64,000 nucleotides of DNA, taken from Holothuria scabra. Its lineage: Eukaryota > Echinodermata > Holothuroidea > Aspidochirotida > Holothuriidae. Each line of letters begins with the position of its first letter. Within the stretch, counting starts at the first letter, position 1. The position numbers were made by a program, and so were the translations under genes. Positions 23,791 through 36,672 of the stretch are shown here, in pieces. Under the pieces are notes generated by a model. That model did not search any database. It saw nothing but the letters and a program-made list of their open reading frames with translations, and was not told the origin of the DNA. Location of the stretch: the NCBI GenBank assembly GCA_037179385.1, contig CM074195.1, positions 26,372,087 to 26,436,086 of the forward strand. The letters run 5' to 3'.

Positions 23791-26570
23791 ATCCCCAAAC
23801 AAGAAAAATGAGGAGGCTTTCTTTAAGGAATGATGAAGTAGACTGAAAACTTAAACGCTTTGCTTGCATTAAAATTTTAACAAATCTCTTAAGTATAGAT
23901 TTGTGCAGGACTCACTTAAGAAAAATTATATGGAGAATTATCTGCAGAATGAATTTTTTTATTTTGCAGAAGCAGCTCTCACAACTAACATCTATGTATA
24001 CTTGTAATGCAAACTGGACTTATGGAGGTTTTGTTATGGAAAGGATAAACTTAAAGCCAGAAACTTATGAGTTATTTTGATGTGCTTGCCTTTAAATAAT
24101 GACAAAAAGTTGATTTTAGCCATTTCTTGAAAAGGTGATTTGAAGTGAGCTCTGGACATGAAATAAATTCAAGCTAATTGGACTAAATTGATTTCAACTT
24201 TTCTCCTTGTGGACCATTTCTGTGGAGTTATTGGGAGAAAAAGAGTGGATCATGTGATATACATTAGAGTTTAATGTGAAATGAAAAGTAACGATGTTTT
24301 TGATGATTCTTATGCAACTCTTGCTGTTTTTCTGTGGATGTCAGTCTAGTTGATTTTGCAGTGGAGGATTACATTTTTAATCAGGGCTTAACAGGGCTTG
24401 AGGACGTTCGGAAAAAAATTAAAATCAAATGGTGAGAACAAGCCCTTGACAAATTCGTTTTCACTGCTTGTTTCTCAAACTTGCTGTTCTCTAAATCTAT
24501 TTACGGATATGACTATTCACTTGGACATTTCAAATTTCCCAGAAAGTTTTGTGGGAACTGTTTCTGCCACACTTTTGTACATTGGGATGAAATCAGATAG
24601 TGCAGTTGCCTGCCAAAGGGATTTATTCTTGCCTTGTGAAGTTGAGCTGGGGATTTATGGAGCCCTTTTTTAGAGGGGTAGTAGTATACCCTGAGAAGAA
24701 TTAGAAGAACATATCTACCTTATAGTTAAACATCATGAAAAAAAAGCGTTTTACCTTGAGATGAGGATTTGCAATTAATTTGAAGTCGATAGTCCATCTT
24801 TGGATTAGTCATCTGACAAAAAGGCTTCCTCGTTTGAAAGCATAAAACATCTGTGGACTTCTCCTGCTTGGAGGACATGTGTTCTGTTTGGGCCTCCATT
24901 GGCCACACTCACTTGTAATACCAATGTCCATGAATTAATTTTGCCAAAATTCTTTTTTAACCTGCACAGAAACTGTACACTATTAACTATTCATATACAA
25001 TGCCAAGGAACAAATCATGGGGATTCAATCAAACATTGACTTTATAGCAAGTCTCATTATGATACAACTTTCACAAACACAGTACAGAATTTAGTATATG
25101 AAATGTCCAGCCTCAAGCTCACACATTGGAGAAATTGATCTGCTCTCCTTAAAAAAAATGTGTTTAGCACATGAAATGTCCAGCTGAAGTCAAGCTCACA
25201 CATTGGAGAATTTGATCGGCTTTCCTTAAAAAAAATGTGTTGGTCAAAGAATAACACTACATTTGAAGCTTTGTTTTTCAAATGAATACACATTTCAAAA
25301 GCAATCCACAATGGAGCAGTCAAAAGCAATCAACAATTGAGAGTTTGATTGAGACTTTATTCATTGTACAGTGCATCAATAGGGAGTATATATTGAATAC
25401 CTGCTATGAAAGTTATTGTGAAACTAAACTTCTTTCTTTTTTAGGGGGTTTTAAGAAAGGAAATGCTGAAGGGCCTTCTTTTTTCCAAGATGACAAGAAT
25501 TTTTGTTGGATAACCAAATATTTAAAAAAAAAAGTGTAGAATGTCCCAGCTGTGGACAACCAAAAATTTGGAGTACAATATATGTAATTGCCATGAATCA
25601 AGGAATGAAGATAAAACTAACTTTTTAAACCCTGTTGATCGGTATAAAGTGGAATTGAAGTCCCCAGATGGTTACTTTCTTTTGGAAGGATCGCATGATA
25701 TTTTACTTGCTTTTAGACAATTGTCCTTGGATTTGCATAAATTTCAGTGGTAACACATCAGAAAAATGCTGTGTGGATTCAATTGAATTCTTTAATTTAC
25801 GATGGTAACATTACTTTGTATCAAGCAGTACTGTCAAGGTTGAAATAAATGAAAAATGCTTATCAAAATCAATCAAATTTGTCAAAATCTTTTATTCTTG
25901 CAAAATTTCACATTCACTATTCAATCAACTGTGTCTGCTTCTTGATTTTGTGAGTTGAGAATAGAGGAAAGTGGGAATGTGCAAAGCACCATTCAGGTAA
26001 CTTTTGCTACTTGGGGACAAGGATTGACATGAAAGGGTTTAACATGGTCAAATGCATGTAACTTTTGCTCTGACTGTATGCAATATTTTTCCGGTGCATG
26101 ACAGTTTTTTGTGCTTTTAACCCCTCTTTCAAGCTAAAATTTTCAGTTGTGTATGTAACTTTTATTTTGTAATTTAACCCAGTTGTTTGGGGGAGGTGTG
26201 GGGGGGGAAGGGGGGGAGAAAATATGCAGCTGGAAGGAACCTTACCTAGTCTTTTAACATGAAACTTGCTTAACAGGATACGGACATCTTATCAACCTGA
26301 AGTACTCTTCCATGTTTCCACTGAGTGCTTATTGACTACTTTAAACTGGTACTTCAGAAGGGCCAAAGGGCCACAAAATTGTTCAAAGTACACTCACTAA
26401 TTCCTAGGACCAAAAGAGCACAAACCAGCACCTGATGACAACATGCCCAGAACTGGTGAGGGAAAAGAGAGAGGAATGGAGTGGGAACCCTAGTCGTTAC
26501 CACCAGCTCCACAGACACATCTAGTCTCCAATGAAACTGCTGCTGGAGACGGCAATTGGGCCATTTTGAT
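23791..26570. other. No gene recognised; ~74-bp tandem duplication at about 25098-25245
   Basis: The only structure seen is a direct duplication of a ~74-bp unit ('gaaatgtccagc...caagctcacacattggaga...ccttaaaaaaaatgtgtt') at about 25098-25168 and 25169-25245. Short ORFs here (for example 24398-24673 on +) have no family resemblance. G-runs occur near 26190-26217. Confidence 0.5.
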
Positions 26571-26579
26571 GGTTGCATG

Positions 26580-27430
26580 TTCCCTTCTTCAGGGTTACAC
26601 CAACTCAGTTGATGGCCCTTATTCAGGGCAGAATGATGTAAAAGCTGTCGTCTTTGGTGGTCATCTTCTTTGATGGCTTGTCCTATCTTCTCCCTTGGCT
26701 GGTCAAACCAGGGTGTGTTTGGGAGAAAACAAGCAGTTCAGTTATGTATGGAGGAGCTAGGTTGTTTATGGCACGATAAGTGAGGAGAAGTATTTTAAAC
26801 TGAATCCTGAAACGAACAGGAAGTCAGTGCAGATCAGATAGGACGGGGGATATGAGCATGGAGTCATGGACACCTTAGTACCAGTAACAAGACAAGCGAC
26901 GGTATTTTGTTTCATTTGAAGTCGACAAATTAAATCATTGGGGAGTCCGAAAAGGGGCATTTCCCATGTCGAGACGGGAGGAATGAAAGCATGAACTAAT
27001 TGCTCTGTAGCTTGTTGGTTGAGGTACTTTCCGATTTTGCCCAGGTTCCTAATATGGTAGCTGCACGATTTGATAGTCAGATTGATGTGCGATTCCATAG
27101 ACATTTTGTTATCCATTAGGACACGGAGGTTATGCACTTGGTCAACCGGAGGGATATCTGAGTCTCCAACTCTGAAATGAGGGATGTTGATCTGCCCTAG
27201 CTTCACTGGGGAACCAAAATGTTACGAATCTCATCAACACATTTCTCCATGCGATGAAGGCATTTTTCTGCCTCCTGCTGTCACGGTGTAGCTTTGAATG
27301 ACGAATAGATTTGAGTGTCATCAGCTTAAACATGATAGTTAAGCCCATGTTTTTTAGTGAGATTCCGGACAGGGGATGTATACACAACAAACCATTGGGG
27401 GCCCAACACTGAGCCTTGCCAGTCCTCACA
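26580..27430 (-). mobile_element. CR1/L2-like LINE fragment
   Basis: Reading the minus strand from 27430, pieces in shifted frames give GSVLGPQW-like, YTSPVRNLTKKHGLNYHV, a stop in place of Tyr, then ADDTQIYS, the RT catalytic box (around 27320). Next comes a long open stretch (27206-26766) with VDQVHNLRVLMDNKMS, SHINLTIKSC, YHIRNLGKIGKYL, ATEQLVHAFI and LVTGT, which is the thumb/C-terminal order of CR1/L2-type reverse transcriptases. Several frameshifts make it inactive. The region 3' to it (to about 26580) is probably its degraded tail. Confidence 0.8.
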
Positions 27431-27633
27431 TTTGAGGTAAGTGGCGATCACACATTTGCATGTCCCAAAATTCAAGCCTGCCCTTCACAGTTTAACAGTT
27501 TAGCATGTTACAAATACTTTGTCTTTCCTCATTTTCTACTTGATCTTTAAAATGTGTTTATTCATCCTGCTTACTAAACTTGTTTTGTATTCCCTTACAA
27601 AGGTTCAAATATCTCGTACAAGTCTGACTATTC

Positions 27634-27944
27634 TTAAAGGGCCAAACCTCTCACCCCAAACTACAGTTTTGGTACCCGGGTACCGAAATTCTCAATTGGC
27701 TCAGCTCTTTGACTGACAGCTAATTCAAACAATGCAGAGTGCCAAAGCTTATATTACACAGCCGTGCCATGAACAGTACTGAGAGTGTTTTGGTTACATA
27801 AATTGAGTTTTTCTAGACTCACCCTGAAGCAATAAACTGAGATTGTGTCTGGATGAGGATGAATTTCAGACAATTGTGGGAGGGGCTTCAGTAAGAAGGT
27901 TAGGAGAATTGGTACTGTTTGGGGTGAGAGAACTGGGCCTTTGA
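27634..27944 (+). mobile_element. TTAA-flanked MITE, family A
   Basis: It opens TTAAAGGGCCAAACCTCTCACCCC and closes GGGGTGAGAGAACTGGGCCTTTGA, so the right TTAA has decayed to TTGA. It has the internal family landmarks 'ctcaattggctcagctctttgactgac' and 'aataaactgagattgtgtctggatgagg'. Confidence 0.8.
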
Positions 27945-28075
27945 GTGATTGTTAAGGTTGGTATATATCAATCTGACTAAATTTATTGCCAATTTCCTGG
28001 ATTTCGTTCTGTAATGTTCAGTATGCTATCATTAAGCAAACAAGTCATTTGGAGTTTTCGACCATTTAGCCAGCC

Positions 28076-28324
28076 CTAGGACCAATTTCACTAACAATAA
28101 TTTTAGCAATCATCTCCAAGTCGCTCGCTAACTAGAAATTATCACTAGTAGTGAAAGCGATGAAATTTGGTTTCACTAAACTTGATGCAAACTACACAGT
28201 TACTGATCACTAAGGTTTTTTAATTATTTTGAAAAAATCGGTTGCTAAATTGCAATCGATTTAAGATTTAGTGATGGATTTCGGTGTAGCGATGATTGCT
28301 GAACGTTAGTGAAATCGGACCCTG
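28076..28324. mobile_element. MITE with GGACC-ATTTCACTAAC inverted ends
   Basis: The left 'ctaggaccAATTTCACTAACaataa...gcaatcatc' pairs with the right 'gatgattgctgaacGTTAGTGAAATcggaccctg'. That is an imperfect inverted repeat of nearly 40 bp at each end. The CAGGGTCC-type right tip suggests a hAT relative; no clear target duplication was found. Confidence 0.7.
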
Positions 28325-29123
28325 AAACCACAATCCACACAATTGTTATCCTCTGGTTTTTCCCTGCTTTCTCCCATCAGTGAACCAGATTGTTTCCTTT
28401 TATCTAGCATAACAATTGTTTCCTTATGTTTGCTTATCTTTCCGTGTCTTTCATCCACATAGGGGTAATTGATACTATTCAAGGGTCTCTGTCCAAATTC
28501 CCTATTTGGGCTGTTCAACAGGTAATGTATGTGGTAAAAATAGTTTGAAAGGAACTGTCATTCTTATAAATGGCTCACATATTCAACTGAGTACTGTGTT
28601 TTATTTGTATAAATTTGCTTAACTGGATTAATGTATCCCACAGAAATATTAAATATATACATAAACATAAATATACATAAATAACTTTTTAGATTGTTAT
28701 AGTTGTTACATATTGCTTGGACTATTTTTGTAACATATTCCTTATGATCTATTTGTCATATGCTTAACCACAACTAGAATTTAACAATGAAACAAATTTA
28801 ACAGTCAACATTTATGGGTCAATTCTTTGAACTTTCTTTTGTTTTGTTTGTTCCATTGTCTGCAAGATAACAATGGTATTCAGTTATTCATGTCACCTAG
28901 CCCATTTTGTTTAATTTTGTCAGATATTATACAAAGTAGATTTAGTTCTGCTTTGTCATGAAATGATTCATTTAAACCTTATCAAAAGTAGGATCAGGAC
29001 TGTTGACAAACTGTTTATTTTGAAGACTATGTCATAAAGCAACACTGATACTGCTGTTTCAGCCAGAACTTTTTTTTGAAAACAAACTGCAGTACCTTTG
29101 CGGTTTTTGTCCACTGCTAAAGC

Positions 29124-29391
29124 TTAAAGGGGAAGAGAATTCACTCCAAACTTACGTTGAAGCAACAGCTAAATCTCATAAGTTTCTTCTTGTTTCTCTT
29201 TAAAGTATCTTTTATAATATTTTAGGACTTCAGTATTACATATTCAAGGTAAATCAAGCAGAAGCTGTTTGTAAATTTCACATTTGAGGAGAAAAACTAT
29301 TGTCACAAGACTCTAGAGAGCCAATCATGATTTCAGAAGGCCAGTCTCCTACACTACTTCAAGTTGGGTTGGGGGGGATCTTGACTGTTAA
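29124..29391 (-). mobile_element. TTAA-flanked MITE, family B (diverged)
   Basis: TTAA lies at both tips (29124-29127 and 29388-29391). The antisense family B landmarks are 'aaagtatctt', 'attcaaggtaaatcaagcag', 'aatttcacatttgagga' and 'gagccaatcatga'. Confidence 0.65.
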
Positions 29392-30224
29392 GTAACAGGC
29401 AGTGGAAGGGTCCATACTATGAGCATTTGGGTCAGCCTTGCAGCAGTGAAGGGGGGGGAGGAGGAGGTGCAGGGTAGGTGCTATTTGAACAAGTATTCCT
29501 TTAGTACATGCATTTAATTCCTTCCTCTGGCCCGGCAGTCTTTTATTTTGTTACAGCTACAATTTTTGAAAGGTGTTACAAATCTTAGTATATTACTGGG
29601 CAAGTGTTGACAAGTAGGACAAGTGTTCTTTTTCATGACATCCTTGCTGACAAGTTTTACTGGCAAGGAGTCTTCATGGGGACAAAAGACCCTATTGAAT
29701 ACCTTGTGACCATGCTGTCACTGTTTGTCACGTTCTCATCGACTGTCATGAAGACTCCCATATTTGCTGGAAATACTACCTTGTGCCCGCCCTAAAAACT
29801 TTCTTTAAACAGATGGATTCTTCCCTTATACTGGGATTTCTCAGGGTAATTGGACTTAAAAGGAAGTTTTGACATGACTCCTGCTTTAGACATTGAGAAA
29901 ATTGTCCTCATTTCATAATCTCTTTAGGTAATTTTACCCCAACTTTTATCCTTTTTTTCTTGGTGACTCTATACAACACGGTTGTGTTGGTGTATTGTAA
30001 AGCCCCGTCTACATAGCTATTGAGAAGAAGTAATTTCTCGGTCCGGATCTTCATTTCTCGAAGTTGGCCATAGACAGGGTCAGTTGGCATGCGGAAATGG
30101 GGTAAGGTTAAGGAAAAGGAAGTGAGTCTGGGGCATTGGGGAAGGTTAATGAATGTTTCTACAGATGAGCCTTATGTTGAATTTTGCCTAATCAGTCACA
30201 TTCATTACACCCTACCTACCCAGA

Positions 30225-30335
30225 AAGTGACTCTGGGCATGGCTCAGGAAAATAGGTCGGCTTGACTTGAACCAATAGGTTGGAAACTAGGCTTTAAAAC
30301 TCCATTTAAGGAACTAACTGACCGATCATGGCCCA
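30225..30335 (+). mobile_element. SINE 3' fragment
   Basis: Body and tail only: 'ggctTgacttgaaccaataggttggaaactaggct' then 'aaaactccatttaaggaactaac'. The head is truncated. Confidence 0.6.
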
Positions 30336-31836
30336 GTCAGGATTTCCATTTTTTATAGTGACACAACAGAGGAAAGTGATTTGATATGAACTGAATTTTT
30401 CTTTGTCAAAGCAAAAAAAAGTCTTAAAGTTGGGAAAAATACAGTGATCTTTTTTAGATGTCATTGTTCTTTAATTAAGACTGACTGAAGCAATACATGT
30501 CAGCTTTCAGTACTTGCATACCTAAATTATGTCAAATATAATTAGTGCTTAACTATGCATGTTAAATGTTTTTCTCTGTCCACACACTTTTAATGTACTG
30601 TTTGCAATCATTTAATAAACTAAGTTATTTTGAATTTACCTTTTAGCTTTCCTTATTATGGACATAGGCAGGATAATTTTTGGGGGGAGGGAAAGAGCAA
30701 ATAATGGCACCTTTTATCATGTTTTGCCTGATTGAACCAACTGTTTTGCCCGAATGGGGGGGGGGGAGGGAGTGCCCCTCTTGCACCCCCACCTTGTGGG
30801 CCAATGATTATGGAGGAACACTCAGTATACATCCACTAAATATGCACCTGTGTTAACTGTACAATATATCAAATCTGAAAACATTAGGAGGCCACTCCTC
30901 AGATATTACAATTCGACATGACATATCAGGTTTTAATGTCATCCATAAAATGAATAACACTAACTTCTATTATCCTTTTATTTTTTGGAACCAGTTGCTT
31001 GTATCTCTTGAACCATGCCACTACTGTATGTATTTCCATGTAATAGTGGGTACATGACCCACATATGCGTGTCCTGGTTATATTGCTGTTAAAGTAAACA
31101 TTGGTCTTTTATCATGTGACCCAGTTCTGCCCGCAGAAAGGGGAGTTTTAGGTGAACATTTTCTTATTACTTCCTAAAGCACATGTAATGTTTCATTCGG
31201 TATCAAGATACCCAATTTAATTCCAGTGTTCATGCAGTCAATCATTTGTCCTGTTTGATTGTAAATTCAGCTTTTTTCTCTAATGAATGGTCTTTGCTTG
31301 ACATTCATTGGAAGATGATACCATACCTCAGGGAGAGATATTTGTTAAAAAGACTTGAAATGGGCTTAAGCCATCAATAGTCATGTTTACCTGAGTGTAG
31401 ACTGGAATTAGGACAGTTCACCCAATTGATGTTTAGCCATTTTCCTAATGTAATCGTAGTTTGCTTCTGCAAAAATGGAAGGTTTTAGGTTTTTCATGTA
31501 TGTAGGGTGAATTCACCTAGTAATGAAGATTTTGCTTAATCTTTGTAGAATTCCAAGATATGCATTTCACATGACATATAAATGAATCTTTCTCCAACTC
31601 TTCTCTGCACCATCAAATCCAGCGGCCATTGACCTGCTATTTCATGTAGGATAATTTGCACAAAGAACATTTAGACCATTTGATCAGAAACGAGGTCGAT
31701 TAGACAAAACAAGTTTTTGCACAGTTTATTTTAATACCCCAAAATGTAAAAGCAAAAAGTTGCTTTGCTGGAAGATATTCACTGGTGAGGTGGCAGAATG
31801 TTACTTTTGTATTTTCCCAAAAATAAATGCTGAATA

Positions 31837-32101
31837 TTTAGAGGGCATGAGCAGTCACCCCAACTTGAAACAGTGTAGTAGATTGTCATGTTTCATGATT
31901 GGCTATTTAGAGTCATGTGACAACATTTTTTTTTTCAAATGTGTAATTTACTAGAAAAAACTGCTTGTTTTACATTAAATATGCAATATTGAAGTTATAA
32001 AATATGATGAGAGATACTTTGAAGAGAAATATAGGGAAAATTGTCATATTCAGCCATTTATACTTCAAAAGTAGTTTGGGGGAACTGCCCTTGACCTTTA
32101 A
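31837..32101 (+). mobile_element. TTAA-flanked MITE, family B
   Basis: It carries 'gagcagtcaccccaacttga', 'catgattggctatttagagtcatgtgacaa', 'agatactttgaagagaaata' and ends 'tttgggggaactgcccttgacctttaa'. It is in the same orientation as the copy at 17363, and the left tip has decayed. Confidence 0.7.
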
Positions 32102-32269
32102 GTGGCAATGTTTTCAGTAGTTCTGGTCTGATATGTCCTTCCCATCATGTTTTACATTACTGTGTATTACATGATAAAGATTTCTGTGTATTAATGATAA
32201 ATAGGTGGAGTCATAAATGACTTTTGCAAAATGAAATAGCTTTGTTAGTGTCACCAGCCTTCATGATGT

Positions 32270-32497
32270 GTGCGGCTCAGTTCCTTGCCGTTTGGTCTAC
32301 CCCCGGAAAATAAAACGATATTCCGGGTGTCACGTGATCAACGAAGACACCAAATCTGCCTTCGCTATCTCCGAAAACACTGTGTTTTCGGAGATACAGT
32401 AGCGAAGGCAGATTTGGTGCCTTTGTTGATCATGTGACACCCGGAATATGGTTTTATTTTCTTGGGGTAGACCAAACGGCAAGTAACCGAGCCGCAC
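32270..32497. mobile_element. Near-perfect 228-bp hairpin (foldback MITE)
   Basis: The left arm (32270-32380, starting GTGCGGCTC and ending CCGAAAACAC) is reverse-complemented by the right arm (32382-32497, starting GTGTTTTCGG and ending GAGCCGCAC), with a single base between them. The right arm carries a few extra bases near 32397 and scattered substitutions. There is no coding content. CACGTGATCA/TGATCATGTG lies mid-arm. Confidence 0.85.
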
Positions 32498-32676
32498 GCG
32501 TAATGTTAGTGACTCAGGTAAGTGTACACTGTTGCATCATTACAGCTAGGTACAGAGTCATGAATGGCCTTTTACAAAGTATGTTTACAAAGTAAGATGT
32601 CATCAGCCAGAAATTGAGTATTACATATCAATTTACAGTTCATTATGAACCATTGCTGTACAGCAGTATATGAAGC

Positions 32677-32740
32677 TTAAAGGCCTAATCCTCTCACTCC
32701 AAACAGTTCTAGTTCTCCTAGTAACCTAGCTACTGTACTA
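32677..32740 (+). mobile_element. Family A MITE, left-end fragment
   Basis: It begins TTAAAGGCCTAATCCTCTCACTCC, the terminal repeat of family A, but only about 60 bp can be matched before similarity stops. Confidence 0.6.
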
Positions 32741-34756
32741 AGCTTATGGAAATCATCAAGTGAACCCAACAAGTCACTTCTATATATGACAGTGCATTTA
32801 TACTACAAAGGATTTACGAGAATATCTCAGCATGGCATCTTGTTAAGGGTGGAGGTTTTCCTGTTGTAAGTTCCTTCAAATTTTATGGTAATGCCAGTGA
32901 GCTGCTGTTGATAATGTCAGCTTCCTGGTACTCAGAAATCAAACTTCTTTTGATGACATGAAGCCTTTAAAGGTAGTGAGACATGATAATGATAAAATGG
33001 GGTTTTGTATATAGAAAGCATTAATAACCAAGAAAATAGTCAAAATTCTCAAAAAAAAAATCCATCAAAAAGTGCCCATTTAACAGGGCAGTTTCTGATT
33101 TGCACCTTATTATTGATAAATGAGCACAATTTGCAAATCCTGTGATGTTATGGGAGGGACATGCCATGCACGGCTAATGTTACAGTATCTTTTGTTTTTG
33201 CAATCTTGATTTCAAGGACAGTTGCAACATTATTTAACCTTGAGGGTTCTATTTTAGAAATCAGAACTGGGTCTTTCAAAATTATCACCATCAATTACAA
33301 GTACAATTTTGTACTTAGTTTTCCTGGCTCTAGAATCCTGACTTGAATATTTCCAGAAGGGAAAATTCCAGCTCATTTACTGGTTAAACCCTGCCTGAGA
33401 TTTCTGCTAAAATCGTGATTCGATTTTGATCCAATTTTGATTTGAACACTGTTAGTACAAAATTGGAACATTTCCAGACCTATTCCTAATCCTGCGCTGG
33501 ATTTGATGAAGGTGAGCAATCAAACTCCCATCTTCACAGGACAATTTTTGAGCCGAGACACAAAATGTTGAAGTTTATTCACTCAAATTAAAATAATACA
33601 TGGTCCAATAATTAGTTATGTCATTGTTGTACTACTCAAATTACAATCTTTGTATTTCTTTGTTTTTCGGCAAGTTGCTGCACCTTGTGCCAAAGTATAG
33701 CACTCTTACTCATATAGTGTGATATAATTGATTAAGCCCTCCTCTCTATATGCAATGCTGTGCAAAAAAAGCAGGAAGTGCTCAAGGTCATAAAAACATT
33801 TTCAATTTCAAAGGGAAACAAAGCAGGTAATGGGAGTTGTTCCACAAGAAAGTCAGAAATTATTGCACAATGGTCTAATTTGTTTTTAGTCATGGATGTA
33901 TCTTAACATTTTATCTTGGCTCGGGAATGTACTATGAAAATGGAAGTAAGAATATTAGAATTCATTTTTCCAGCTGCTTAATATATATTTTTGAATTTTT
34001 TGACTTGAGGTACACTTTAATTAAGTTAAGAAAAATTACACAATGCCCATAGCAGTGTGTTGCCACACATCCTCCAATCAGGGAGCCGCCACTCTAACAA
34101 TTGAGTACATAAACTTCAGATGATTTTATGAACAACAGCAAGGAGTTCATAAATACTTCATCCCTGTCAATGTGCCCTACCCTTTAGGGTGATAGGCCCC
34201 CTGACATGTACAAGAGGCTTAACCTGCTTCCTTTCAAGTCCCCGGAAGTCAGGACAGTGGCCCTCCCCTTGAAAGATCCATCAAACGGTTATGACCTAAA
34301 GGCTAGTGTGTGAACAGGAATGGTTTAGGCTATGATATCTTTCATTTTAGGAACAAACTGAAAACTTTGTTTCCACTTTCTTACAAACAGGAAATAAAAG
34401 TTAATAGCACAGAAGTGTTTTAGGTAGGAACTTCAAAGTTGTCAGCACCTTACAACAAGTTACCAGAACAAAATCATGGTTGGTTAGCATTGCTTGAATC
34501 CTATGATTCAAGTGTACGCCTTAAAAGGAAAAAAGAGCAGTTGTCTGAAAACAACCATTCCGCAGAAAATTGAATGTCCCTCCAGAAATCTGGAAATCTT
34601 GTGGATTTTCAGAAATGGTAAAATTCCTTACCAAATCTAGAATGTGGCAATCACAACTGGGCTGTATTAAAAATCATTTTAATTTTTGATAGTCTGGTGC
34701 ATCATCATCAATATCATTGTCTTGTCTGGGTTGTTTCCTATCCTGCCTACCGACCA
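32741..34756. other. No gene recognised
   Basis: AT-rich sequence with short spurious ORFs. I see no conserved protein, RNA gene or clear inverted repeat here. Confidence 0.5.
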
Positions 34757-34920
34757 ACTGCATGGTCAAGCGGTTTCAGCATCTACTTGCAGTCGGGAGG
34801 TAAGCAATGGAGTAGAAAAAAACAAGCCAGTGAGCCACAACTGGAAAAAAAAGGCAGTGGTCGGCTCTACTTGTACCAATTGGATGGAAACCAGACCGTA
34901 AACTCTACCTAACTAACCTA
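34757..34920 (+). mobile_element. tRNA-derived SINE
   Basis: The head 'ctgcatggtcaagcggtttcagcatctacttgcagtcgggagg' is followed by the body 'caagccagtgagccacaactgg' and tail 'ctctacctaactaac'. The B box is largely deleted. Confidence 0.7.
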
Positions 34921-35119
34921 TCCTGCCAACCCCGCAGAACAGACCCTATTTTCTCACCCCCTCAGCTTTCCAAACCACTGTCTGCAAAAGGGAAGAGGAC
35001 TTTATTCAATTTTGGATGCAAACTTCATTACCATAATATGACTAATTTTGCTATTGTTTTGGGATGAATATGTATATTACATAGTGCATGGTAATGTGGA
35101 AGTTTAGACTGAAACCTGA

Positions 35120-35165
35120 GATGTCCTATCATTTTTGTGTTGCAACACAAAAATGATAGGACATC
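35120..35165. repeat. 46-bp perfect palindrome without spacer
   Basis: The left half (35120-35142, starting GATGTCCTATC and ending GTGTTG) is exactly complemented by the right half (35143-35165, starting CAACAC and ending GATAGGACATC). There is no mismatch and no loop, and symmetry stops at once on both sides. Confidence 0.95.
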
Positions 35166-35354
35166 ATTAATTGGGATTAGAAGTGAGGCACATCTGAAAT
35201 CCTTAAAGGGGAGGCTTCAGGGTGTTGGCAGGGGGCACAGCCCCCTATATTTGCAAAAAATGTGAAAAGAGAAAGAAAAGGGGAAAAGAAGAACAGGCCC
35301 TCTCAACTCATGCCCCCATCAAAAAAACTCTGATGCCCTTATTTTATGCACAAC

Positions 35355-35795
35355 TGCAATAACAGATTGTGTCTAGGTGAGGATAATTTGTAGAGAGTTT
35401 GAGGAGGGGCTTATAAAGTCAGTAGGTTAAGAGATGTGAATCTGTCTTGGGTGAGAAGATTTGGCCTTTCAGTGTGTCCTTATTTTATATTATTGACTGC
35501 ATGAAGGATAAATCTCTTCACCAAAAATTTGAACCACAGTTTTTATTTGGATAGTTATGAAATGTATTGTTTAATTATGAAATGTATTATGTATCTCAGT
35601 TTATTGCTTGGGTGTGCACTACAAGACCTAAATGTGAAATCAAAACACTCTCAGTACAGTACATTCTGTGAACTATGAGCTTCTGTGACTTGGTAATTTT
35701 TTTAACTTGCTGTCATTCCAAGAGCCGAGGCAATATTGCAAATTTCTCTGGACTACTACAAAAATTGTAGTTTTTGGTGAAAGGATCAGGCCAGG
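35355..35795. mobile_element. Family A MITE, broken and inverted
   Basis: The 3' part of family A lies on the plus strand ('gattgtgtctaggtgagg...gggtgagaagatttggcctttcag', about 35360-35480). The 5' part lies on the minus strand ('atctcagtttattgcttgggtg...attgtagtttttggtgaaagg', about 35598-35793). About 115 bp separate the two. This fits an inversion within one copy or two truncated copies. Confidence 0.6.
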
Positions 35796-36369
35796 ATCAG
35801 TCACCCTGAAGAGTATTTCTTCTGTTAGCCCCATATAGTGCAAACAATCAAAATATCTCAAGGTTTCGTAGAAGTTGTGGATTACCATACTTGTATGCCT
35901 GACTATCTTTACAACAAGTGCAACGTACAGGAAACACAAATTGCTTGCTTGTATTATGTGCTGGGTGTATAAAGAACCTTTTCTGGAATCTCACGTCACA
36001 ATTGACTTTTGTCTTCTAAGAATTTTTGTTGGCCTATTTCATATCCTTATGAGTTATGTGTTTACTATTAACATTTGAAAATAATACTGTGTCTACAAAA
36101 TCAATTGTCATTTAAGCAGAGAGCAGGAAATAGCAGTAAATTCCTTGAAACTGGTGGCTCAGTGTTTGCAGTGATTCTGTTACTGTAAGCATGGTAAATA
36201 TTATGAAGCAATCAGCTGTTTCCTCATTTGGGTTCTGATTGAATATGGTATTTATACACTCTAATATATGCCAAAGTATCTGTTGAAGGTTTAACGGAAT
36301 TCATGAATATAAAATTCACCAACATGGGGTACGAAGAAAATTTCTGTAGCCGTTATTAAACCATTTAGT

Positions 36370-36672
36370 CTCGGGTCTTGATTTTCAGAAATACTTGCGG
36401 TTGTTCTTTCAGCAGCCATTTCAATATTTTTGGTAGTCCAAAAGAAAATTTGGTTGTCCAAAACTTTTTTTGCAGAACTACATACAAAACAGTAAGTGTG
36501 TCCATGTACAGTAAAATTTGTCTTGAATAATCAATCAGGAAAAGGTAAACTACTTTTTAATTCTTAAAGAAAAAATGGTTGTCCATCCAACAACCACCTT
36601 TTATCTTTTGATTGTCGGTATGGAAATTCAGTTGTCCTGGACAACCAGACAACCTTAAAAATTGAGCCCTGC
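36370..36672. mobile_element. hAT-like MITE rich in GGTTGTCC, second copy
   Basis: It matches the element at 10313-10728 in inverse layout: 'cgggtcttgattttcag', several GGTTGTCC/GGACAACC motifs, 'aatcaggaaaaggtaaactactttttaattctta', and 'aaaaattgagccctg' at the right end. Confidence 0.7.

Noticed and set aside
24398..24673. 91-codon + frame downstream of PARK7
   Set aside because: No recognisable domain, no splice context, and composition like the surrounding intergenic DNA.
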